DNA from: Isohypsibius dastychi
Lineage: Eukaryota; Tardigrada; Eutardigrada; Parachela; Isohypsibiidae
DNA length: 11,861 nucleotides
Assembly: GCA_034696485.1 (NCBI GenBank)
Contig: JAQIWT010001220.1
Location: 1 to 11,861, forward strand
Direction of reading: 5' to 3'
Shown here: piece after piece, positions 1 to 5,738 of the stretch
How the letters are laid out: each line of letters begins with the position of its first letter
Position numbering within the stretch: the stretch's first letter is position 1
Program-made: the position numbers and the translations under genes
The notes under the pieces: generated by a model
The model's database searches: none
What the model saw: the letters and a program-made list of their open reading frames with translations, nothing else
Told to the model about the DNA's origin: nothing

Positions 1-532
1 CTATCGAAACGGGTCCTGCTCTTATCGCTTTCTCAGATCTTTATGCAGCGCCCAGTTCTGGTCTCCAGTGTTCTTGGCTGTGCGAAGTGATTGGGGGCAG
101 ACGTACACTGTGGGGATGTACTCATATTTTTTCCTACATCAATCAGGCAATCAATTGACTGAGCGCATGACGTCACTAGCACCGCCTTGAACTAGTGTCG
201 CACCGCAGAACCTATTGCACTTGGCTGTAGAGAGCTACCTTGCAGATTCTTCCGCACAACAGAGCACCACGTACAAAACGATATAAGGATGAGCACTGCT
301 GAATTAAAAGCCGATAATGCTAATTTCTCCAGATGGCATACATATCTGCATTCAAACGAGAAATAGACCACTCATTAAGCAATTAGCAGTTGGGACAATC
401 GTCCTACGACGAACAGTGCAGCCGCCCCACCCACCCCCAGAGTGAGCTCCGAACTTCAACCATGACCCAAAACTATTAACCCGCAGGGTAAAACACCACA
501 AGGATATTTCGAAACGAAGTACAATACTATTG
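1..532. other. 3' flank of the bZIP gene, no gene seen
   Basis: This stretch lies beyond the poly(A) signal of the minus-strand bZIP gene. I find no open frame with gene-like composition or splice signals. The only notable site is a perfect full CRE palindrome, TGACGTCA, at 168-175, listed separately. Confidence 0.5.
168..175. promoter_or_regulatory. full-length CRE palindrome (TGACGTCA)
   Basis: The eight bases TGACGTCA form the complete cyclic-AMP response element, the site bound by CREB/ATF bZIP dimers. It lies about 490 bases past the stop codon of the CREB-like exon on the minus strand, so it is downstream of that gene. Chance gives one such site per roughly 65 kb, so its closeness to a CREB-type gene is suggestive only. 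It could serve the bZIP gene itself or an unseen neighbour to the left. Confidence 0.35.
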
Positions 533-538
533 TTTATT
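533..538 (-). terminator. poly(A) signal of the CREB-like gene
   Basis: TTTATT on the plus strand reads AATAAA on the minus strand. It lies about 123 nt downstream of the bZIP stop codon at 661-663, a normal 3' UTR distance. This supports the 661-820 exon being the terminal exon. Confidence 0.6.
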
Positions 539-660
539 AAATCCAAACAATCCAGGACGATTTGGAGTGATATGAAACATGGAGCAGAAGCATTTGTCTC
601 AAATACGAAACTTGAGCATATTTGTGTAGTTTTAGTGCGTTTTGAACTGGCATGCGTCGA

Positions 661-820
661 TCACAACGGAATTTGATACGTGGAGTACATTTCTTTCATT
701 CTAATCAGCTCTCCGGCCAGGTCCCTGTGCTGGTGACATAGAGTTTCAAAACTGTCTTCGAGCTGAATAAGGTAGTCCCTCTTTTTTTGACGCGATGTTC
801 TGGCCGCTATATTTGGCTTT
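661..820 (-). CDS. terminal bZIP exon of a CREB/CREM-like transcription factor (downstream copy)
   Basis: This partial gene is the last coding exon only. On the minus strand, a TTTCAG acceptor at 823-821 is followed by one base completing a split codon, 52 codons, then TGA. The encoded segment starts KPNIAARTSRQKKRDY, a CREB-type basic region, and continues into a zipper with hydrophobic d positions L-x6-L-x6-L-x6-M and the CREB-like ending MKEMY. In the family, such domains dimerise and bind CRE sites in the nucleus. One oddity is that family members and the sister exon at 972-1283 have two residues between the invariant Asn and the Ala-Ala pair, while here there is only one (N-I-A-A). This should shift Asn out of register with the downstream Arg and may weaken DNA binding. 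No ATG belongs to this exon. The upstream exons (activation/KID part and start of the basic region) were not identified. Confidence 0.8.
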
Positions 821-971
821 CTGAAATACTGTATTAACTGGGTTGATACAATATCGAGTCCAGTAATCAAATCAAAATCACATCACCGCTCAAAAGTCGT
901 TCTGAAGTGGAAGATGCAAATATTTCTTTCTTCGAGATGGGAGCCCAACTGCACGTGATTGTCTCACTCAC
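821..971 (-). other. intron between the two bZIP exons
   Basis: This 151-bp stretch runs on the minus strand from a GTGAGT donor (971-966) to a TTTCAG acceptor ending at 821. The donor leaves two bases of a codon and the acceptor supplies one, so the two exons can be joined without a frame change. Whether the donor is used is inferred, since exon 972-1283 carries an internal stop. Confidence 0.5.
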
Positions 972-1283
972 TTTGTCGACAAGTACGGGATCCCGACTGT
1001 TCTGGCTCCAGCTGTCCGGATTGTGGGGTTACCGAAAGAAGAAAATTGAGCTGGCGTGCCATTGTACGCTGAGGCCTGCATTCCTGCGATGCTGGTCCCT
1101 GGATATCCCACAGTGACCGAGGAGAAATGGGCCCTGGAATTCTCGCAATGCTTTTTGAAATGAACTGTTCCATCGACAAGTTCTTTATGTTGATGTCGAA
1201 CAGTTTAAAACGCCGTTTCAAGTTTCGTGATGTACTCTTTTTTCTTTGGTCGCGATAGCCTTGCTGCCAGTTTGTTTGACACC
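972..1283 (-). CDS. duplicated CREB-type bZIP exon with a premature stop (upstream copy)
   Basis: The acceptor TTTCCAG (minus strand, ending at 1284) is followed by one base and codons reading VSNKLAARLSRPKKKEY, a CREB-type basic region with correct N-x7-R spacing. After the first zipper leucine (LETAF) comes an in-frame TAA at 1205-1207. Translation past the stop still resembles the sister exon: TVRHQHKEL against ETLCHQHRDL, with hydrophobics at the next d positions, so the stop replaced a Glu codon. Reading the same frame on, no further stop occurs before a GTGAGT donor at 971. This gives a 312-nt exon, a multiple of three, with the same phase at both ends. It could be a poison or decoy cassette giving a DNA-binding domain without a zipper, an alternative terminal exon, or a decaying duplicate. 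Homology is strong; its present function is open. Confidence 0.65.
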
Positions 1284-1420
1284 CTGGAAATCACAATCAA
1301 GAAATAAGCATTACACGAATTTGTACGGTCACCATCCCTCAACAGGCTTGAAAAAGCAAGTATTATCCATATAATAGTGACTGGCACTATGGTGGAATGG
1401 AACAAAGCTAACTGAAGCAG

Positions 1421-1445
1421 AATACCCCTCCCCCCCCCCCGTATT
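1421..1445. repeat. C homopolymer tract inside a short inverted repeat
   Basis: Eleven consecutive C (1430-1440), preceded by CCCCT, lie exactly between AATAC and its inverse GTATT. Similar tracts occur at 3236-3245 (10 C) and 4284-4299 (16 G). Confidence 0.8.
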
Positions 1446-1596
1446 GCAGACTACCCATCGATAGCTTGGTGGGCCCAAAAGAGTGCTCTTTTGGAAAAAC
1501 ATCTCTTAAATAATAACTTCTCACAAACCTGATCATTTACTGTACCATTTACTGTATACTGTGGTAGTCTGTGAAGAAGAAATACATTTTTTAGCT

Positions 1597-1742
1597 CCAC
1601 CAGTATTTCAGAGAGAAAACATTAACTTAGAAAATCCCTGGATACTATGGACTCTCTCACGTCAAGTAGGCAATGATCAATCAAACTCGAGTGATTATCT
1701 AAGTTCAGAATGTTCGTTACATGAAAATCGCGTAATTCGTAG
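1597..1742 (+). CDS. weak candidate internal exon
   Basis: A plus-strand open frame lies between a pyrimidine-rich TTTTTTAG acceptor-like site (ending 1596) and a consensus donor AG|GTGAGT at 1742/1743. It encodes about 48 residues including PPVFQRENINLENPWILW, with no recognised domain. No partner exon was found, so this rests on the splice signals alone and may be chance. Confidence 0.2.
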
Positions 1743-1800
1743 GTGAGTGCACACGCACAGTGATTCCCTTGAAGAACCCTCACTGATTCAGACACTACTA

Positions 1801-1841
1801 GTGTGTATCTAGTGGTGGTGGTGTGCAGTGGTGTATCTAGT
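1801..1841 (+). repeat. direct repeat of GTGTATCTAGTGG
   Basis: The 13-mer GTGTATCTAGTGG occurs at 1801-1813 and again at 1829-1841, the second inside the left end of the hAT-like element. The intervening TGG/GTG run may be slippage. This duplication hides any target-site duplication on the left. Confidence 0.7.
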
Positions 1842-2148
1842 GGATTGGCGGCGGCCTAGGCCCCATAAAACATTTTTTGGCCCCACGTTGCTGGCCCCAT
1901 ATAAAATTTCAGTTTTTGGCCGCATAAAACGAGCTTTTTTGGTCAAAAACCCCCAGATTTGCCAAAAAAACAAGATTTTTGGTCGGAATCGGCCAATTTT
2001 GGCCACATGAAGCCTGAAAAGTTGGGCGCTGGCCCCATGCGACCAGAAGTCTTTTGGTTTTCGGACCCACATAGGCGGCCACATACGGCCCCATATAAAA
2101 ATATTTTGCGGATGGCCCCATATAGTTTGAAACCAAGATACACCACTG
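1824..2148. mobile_element. hAT-like MITE, about 325 bp
   Basis: Both ends carry the 13-bp terminal inverted repeat CAGTGGTGTATCT, of the CAGTGG type common in hAT elements. The interior has no transposase. It is built from many GGCCCCATATAAAA and TTTTGGCC motifs on both strands, a style seen in short hAT derivatives. The long minus-strand open frame across it is a by-product of this simple composition. No clean 8-bp target duplication is visible, and the left flank carries an extra partial copy of the terminus. If the bZIP gene extends to the right, the element sits in its intron or 5' flank. Confidence 0.6.
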
Positions 2149-2197
2149 AGCTGATGGGGTAACCTAAACAACCACGCATAAAAATTTCTAGAAATTA

Positions 2198-2485
2198 TCA
2201 CCATTGCAGAAGTAGGGGACACTTTGGGCAAACCATCTGGTATACACTGCGTTTGTCTTCTTCAAAATGGGGAGATAGCGATTTTTCCGAAATCGATGAC
2301 ACGAGGCTGAAACGGATCGCACAATTTGCTTCAAATTGACCTACCTCAGTCGGTATGCGGTCTGAACTCGAACGGATTAGACGATGCAAAATCAGCTTTT
2401 GCGTGCTCTGCGATCCATCCGAATTGCTCACAGTGATCCATGTGGCGTCAATGTTCGGAGGGTTCATTTTGGCAGTGTGATTCAT
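2198..2485 (-). CDS. unassigned 95-codon open frame, possibly an upstream exon
   Basis: This frame starts with ATG and ends in TGA on the minus strand, upstream of the CREB-like exons and on the same strand. It contains STQKLILHRLIRSSSDRI, loosely like the spacing of basic and serine residues in the CREB kinase-inducible domain, but the core phosphorylation motif is not recognisable. A good donor, GAG|GTAGGT, lies inside it at 2345/2344 in phase 0, which does not fit the phase 2 acceptors of the bZIP exons. A frame of this length can arise by chance, so I treat it as a weak candidate. Confidence 0.2.
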   Translation of the reverse strand: MNHTAKMNPPNIDATWITVSNSDGSQSTQKLILHRLIRSSSDRIPTEVGQFEANCAIRFSLVSSISEKSLSPHFEEDKRSVYQMVCPKCPLLLQW

Positions 2486-2510
2486 TTTGGCGTCATGCCT
2501 TCATTTTGGA
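2464..2510 (+). repeat. three spaced copies of TTCATTTTGG
   Basis: TTCATTTTGG appears three times with 8-10 bases between copies, giving a period of 18 to 20 bp. On the minus strand these are CCAAAATGAA blocks around the start of the 2198-2485 frame. Confidence 0.6.
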
Positions 2511-2649
2511 GAAATTGCAAATGCAATCGCCGCAATCACACTTACGGTAGTTCACAATATTACAAGTAAAATCGATCAAAATGTCAGGCCGTTTCTCGAA
2601 ATGATTTTATCAGGCTGTGATATACCTCATCCATTTCTGCAAGGCTTAA

Positions 2650-2762
2650 AAATGGTTTCACTCTCCTGAACAATTTTGTTCTTGCGGCTTTTTCGATGTT
2701 CATGTTTGTGATTTGAAAGAACTTGTGGACACGATACTGTATCAATATATTCTATTCTGTCA
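2650..2762 (+). CDS. weak candidate exon ending in a consensus donor
   Basis: A frame open from 2650 (after TAA at 2647-2649) reads through DLKELVDTILYQYILFCQ to a perfect CAG|GTAAGT donor at 2762/2763. The start, acceptor and partner exons are not identified and no domain is recognised. Confidence 0.15.
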
Positions 2763-3306
2763 GGTAAGTTATTTTCTCGAGGTTTCCGGCAGACACAGAT
2801 GTTCGACGCAACTAGCGAAAATTCATACTCATCCTCCCCGAAACCTGCAACTGAATCGCAAAAACTCGCTACGCAGTGGAATTTACGCTCTCAAGCCCAT
2901 ACTCGGCCCCAGTTATTCGCTAGTTGTGTGACGTGAGATATATTTTCGAGGTGGAGCGAAGTGCTCCATCCTTATTGTTGATTGCTCGGAACAACAGTAC
3001 ATGAGAACTAGAATTGGCTGAAATTAGTCTGAACGCAAACCGCTGAGTTGAAAAGTGTAGTACAAATTAGGAAAGAAAGTGTGCTGGACCCAAACTCGTC
3101 AGTTTTTAATTCCTGAATGCACCACAATGCATCTTGAGGAATGTTTTATCTTTTCAGTATCAAGTTGTATTAGATTTCTCTCCAGCATACTGTTTTTGCT
3201 ACTTTGAACTACACTTTTCATCTAATATTTTTTGTCCCCCCCCCCACAGGGTGACCTACAAAACCCTTGAATTTTCCTGACCGATTAGTCTCTTTTTTTT
3301 AAATAT

Positions 3307-3313
3307 CTTTTAC
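3307..3313 (+). repeat. left target-site duplication CTTTTAC
   Basis: CTTTTAC lies immediately left of the element at 3314 and is repeated exactly at 4031-4037 immediately right of it. Confidence 0.65.
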
Positions 3314-4030
3314 CACAGTGCAGTAAATATGTAGTGGTGCAACTCGACTCATGTCCTTAAATCAAATGTGACCCTGCCTGGCTGTGTCCAACTCATGTGC
3401 GTTTGGCCTGAAGCAGCGTCTTTTCAAATGTTCCAACTCATGTGCAAACTGGACACTGGCCAGACCAGCATTCCAGTGTGCATTCCATTCTATACAGGCA
3501 ATCGCCGATTTCGGTTTCGTTCAAACCCAGGCTTACCTAGATTGCACAGAAGACTTGGACTAGCTGGTTTATAAATGTGCGTCAAATTACTTTATTGATG
3601 TGAATGATGAAATCCAACGTTTACTACGACCAGCGGAGTTTCTGCTGATCAACATTTTGTTATACTATTATTCTACACATATCATCTTTATAATAGGACC
3701 GATTTTTTGTATTATTCTGGCTTCTCTATTTTCTCGATTTTCCACGAACAGTTACTGTTATTAAGCTGATCAGTATTCAGTGAACATTTTATTCTGGCTT
3801 TTTACTTTTGTCAGTTCTCTCGTGTATTTTGTAGCTATTCCATGTGTTTGAGCTAAAGCATAAAGATAAACGCGGCGCGAGCAAAGACTTTTCCAGTAGA
3901 GCGGTATCTTCAAAGCTTTGCGCGTCAATAGAGCCCAATTAATTTTATGGAAGTGTTAGGATACATTTGATTCTCTCTGCCTATCGATCCGCAGGCCAAA
4001 GTTGCACCACTACATATTAACTGCACTGTG
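3314..4030. mobile_element. 717-bp non-autonomous DNA transposon with 31-bp TIRs
   Basis: The ends at 3314-3344 and 4000-4030 are inverted copies over 31 bp with one mismatch. They begin CACAGTGCAGT and share AATATGTAGTGGTGCAACT. A 7-bp direct repeat, CTTTTAC, flanks the element on both sides, as expected for a target-site duplication. The interior encodes no transposase. It contains the short repeat CCAACTCATGTGC twice (about 3390 and 3434) and is otherwise unique. The TIR begins with CA like hAT elements, but a 7-bp duplication is one short of the usual 8, so the superfamily is uncertain. The near-perfect TIRs suggest a fairly recent insertion. Confidence 0.75.
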
Positions 4031-4037
4031 CTTTTAC
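4031..4037 (+). repeat. right target-site duplication CTTTTAC
   Basis: Exact partner of 3307-3313, immediately outside the right inverted repeat. Confidence 0.65.
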
Positions 4038-4057
4038 TGTGTAAAAATATCTTTTCG

Positions 4058-4106
4058 GGTCAACGAAGCCACATTTCCACAGTGCGAGGTCAACGGAGCC
4101 ACATTT
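4058..4106 (+). repeat. two copies of a 30-bp period repeat
   Basis: The 19-mers at 4058-4076 and 4088-4106 (GGTCAACGAAGCCACATTT and the same with GGAG) differ at one base and lie 30 bp apart. Confidence 0.7.
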
Positions 4107-4118
4107 TCAAAAGTCTCG

Positions 4119-4168
4119 CCGACCCACTCCCCCACCCATTCGCCCACTTACTCGCCCACTCACTCGCC
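4119..4168 (+). repeat. degenerate CGCCCACTYACT minisatellite
   Basis: Units of about 8 to 12 bp built on CGCCCACTTACT / CGCCCACTCACT repeat through this stretch. The apparent open frame reading THSPTYSPTHSPT here is simply the repeat translated, not a protein gene. Confidence 0.7.
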
Positions 4169-4204
4169 CACTTCCGGTCATGATTTCACTTCCGGTCATG
4201 ACTT
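4169..4204 (+). promoter_or_regulatory. tandem 18-bp repeat with two ETS-type motifs
   Basis: Two 18-bp units, CACTTCCGGTCATGATTT and a near-identical one, lie head to tail. Each holds ACTTCCGG, the reverse of CCGGAAGT, the consensus for ETS-family factors, followed by GGTCATGA, which resembles a nuclear-receptor half site. Just to the right is a G16 tract and a CpG-rich stretch (about 4310-4370). This could be a regulatory cluster or just a tandem repeat. Confidence 0.35.
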
Positions 4205-4283
4205 TTTGGTTTTTCTCAAAAAAAATTTTTTTTCGAAAACTATTTCAAAAAATTTCTTTTTTTTCCAACTTTTCCTGAGAGGA

Positions 4284-4299
4284 GGGGGGGGGGGGGGGG
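4284..4299 (+). repeat. G16 homopolymer tract
   Basis: Sixteen consecutive G, then TGGGG, can form a G-quadruplex. It is preceded by alternating A and T runs (4208-4265). Such tracts are mutation-prone and are frequent assembly weak points. Confidence 0.85.
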
Positions 4300-5250
4300 T
4301 GGGGACAGTATGCCACGCCGCCTCAGCGTGCCGGGTATGCGCGCAAGCGCGGCCAAAGCCGCTTTTTGCCAGGAATATTTATTCCAGGTAGCACAGATCT
4401 CTGGCGGCAGAGCAGTAAACAAATTTCTGATTGCGGCTCCTCTCTGTCTCTACGAGTGACCGCGTGTGGTGTTGCGCGACGTCATTCTATAGCTGCTGGG
4501 CTTGCGCAGCCGGCAGCACAGTAAATGACTTCGGCCAACTTCTACAAAAAATGAGAACAAATCAGCGATCCAAAAACATCATGACCCCCGAAACGGACAC
4601 CTTAGCGAAATAGGCTACAGTAATCTATAGCTGAGGAATGCCGTTCTCGAAAACAAACTTTACGCTCACTCCATCACAGCAAACCGCTTAGCATCGCGCG
4701 CGCAACAAGATCTTGTCGTTCAATTAAGGTGAGCTCCTTTGTTTGAGTACCAAAATAATGATTTTCCTAGCGCAATAAAGCGAACTCTTCTCTATAATAT
4801 AGCGTAAGCAGATTATCCCGTAATTGTTTTTCCGCGGCTTTTAAAATTGATTAATGTTGATAGTTCGTATTGGATTTTTGCTGACCACTGACCAGAGCGC
4901 CACCAACCCTCTCGCTTCACAGATCCATACGAAAGAAGATTAACACAGTGATAAATGATGTACTGTTGTTAAACCCATCTCACAATCGGTCTTCTTCCTT
5001 GAAAGCTAACAGACAGAAACAATCGCGCATCCTATAATTTCTCATTTTGCTCTCTCATGCAAACAATCAAACTAGTTAGCATTTTTGCTTCGAAAGGGAG
5101 CTGGACATCAGAGGGCAGCTTTCCTTGCGCTGAATCTCAGAGGGCGGCAGACAATATGCTACTCACTCATCGCAGTGGCAAATTGAATATTCCGTCAGGG
5201 TTCTGGCTCCGAAGCAGCGAAACCCGATGTATGCTGACAGCCGAAGGCTG
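4300..5250. other. moderately CpG-rich intergenic stretch, no gene seen
   Basis: The part 4310-4520 is richer in CpG than its surroundings. No open frame has both plausible splice signals and a recognisable domain. At 5108-5118 and 5139-5149 a repeated TCAGAGGGC(A/G)G resembles the core of a CTCF site, which is weak evidence by itself. Confidence 0.4.
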
Positions 5251-5738
5251 GTAGTATATATAGGTTTTCCTGACGAATGTCCCGCCTAGCGGAAATGAAT
5301 GGCGAAGTGCTTGACCAGGGACATGATTAACGCTGCTGAATCAAGCTAGTGGAATGCAGTGATAAAGACAGAGGCGGGTCACACACTGGCTCAAAATTTC
5401 AACACCAACAGTATCGAGTTTGCAAGATAAGAATACCTTGTAGCGATTGAGCAACGCTGCGCTGACTGAACGAATAAGTGAGCGAGGGTGAGGGCTGAGT
5501 GCCTGAGTGTTCTAGCTGCCTGCAAGCCTCTCACTAAAAGACATTTAATTCGAGGTCTTCCAAACACAGCCGAAGACAGAAGCACTAGTACAGCCCCGCG
5601 CACGCCGCATTCCACATGCGATAGCCACCGGCCTGAAAAGAGCTGAATAATCAAGATGGCGGATTGTAAACATCGATCTGAAAGGAATGCGATTCCCATT
5701 CTCCCTCTACATGTATAAGAGATATCTTGATATGGCAT
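5251..5738. promoter_or_regulatory. possible promoter-like stretch (TATATATA and AAGATGGCGGA)
   Basis: GTATATATAGG near 5253-5263 is a TATA-like box, but no initiator lies at the right distance. AAGATGGCGGA near 5654-5664 matches the YY1-type motif that often overlaps start codons. The ATG there opens a frame of only 20 codons (MADCKHRSERNAIPILPLHV). A 115-codon minus-strand frame over 5391-5738 starts with ATG but has no family resemblance and looks like chance. Confidence 0.2.

Larger units (their letters stand above)
1284..1800. other. intron or intergenic DNA upstream of the bZIP exons
   Basis: No minus-strand exon is recognisable here. A C-tract flanked by AATAC and GTATT lies at 1421-1445. 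On the plus strand an open frame from about 1561 ends in a consensus AG|GTGAGT donor at 1742/1743, listed separately as a weak candidate exon. Confidence 0.4.
2149..3306. other. region with weak coding hints only
   Basis: No convincing gene. It contains a 95-codon minus-strand open frame (2198-2485), three copies of TTCATTTTGG (2464-2510), and an isolated consensus CAG|GTAAGT plus-strand donor at 2762/2763. A run of 10 C followed by ACAG at 3236-3249 looks like a splice acceptor but has no open frame behind it. Confidence 0.35.

Noticed and set aside
964-1221. 85-codon minus-strand frame
   Set aside because: It is the shifted frame of the duplicated bZIP exon; the homologous frame is the one carrying TAA at 1205-1207.
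1809-2231. 140-codon minus-strand open frame rich in WGP/MGP-like repeats
   Set aside because: It lies across the hAT-like element and is the translation of its GGCCCCATA modules; several frames on both strands are open for the same reason.
3500-3560. GTTCAAACCC resembling a tRNA B box inside the 717-bp element
   Set aside because: No A box at the right distance and no cloverleaf can be drawn, so neither a tRNA nor a tRNA-derived SINE is supported.
4119-4204. Short regular repeats that might be taken for a CRISPR array
   Set aside because: Units are 8 to 18 bp, contiguous and without unique spacers, in animal DNA; this is a minisatellite.
4002-4391. 129-codon plus-strand frame with HSPTHSPTYSPT and a poly-glycine run
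   Set aside because: It starts in a transposon inverted repeat and reads through a minisatellite and a G16 tract; no gene signal.
5391-5738. 115-codon minus-strand frame starting with ATG
   Set aside because: No domain, no splice signals and irregular composition; a frame of this length is expected by chance in a window of this size.
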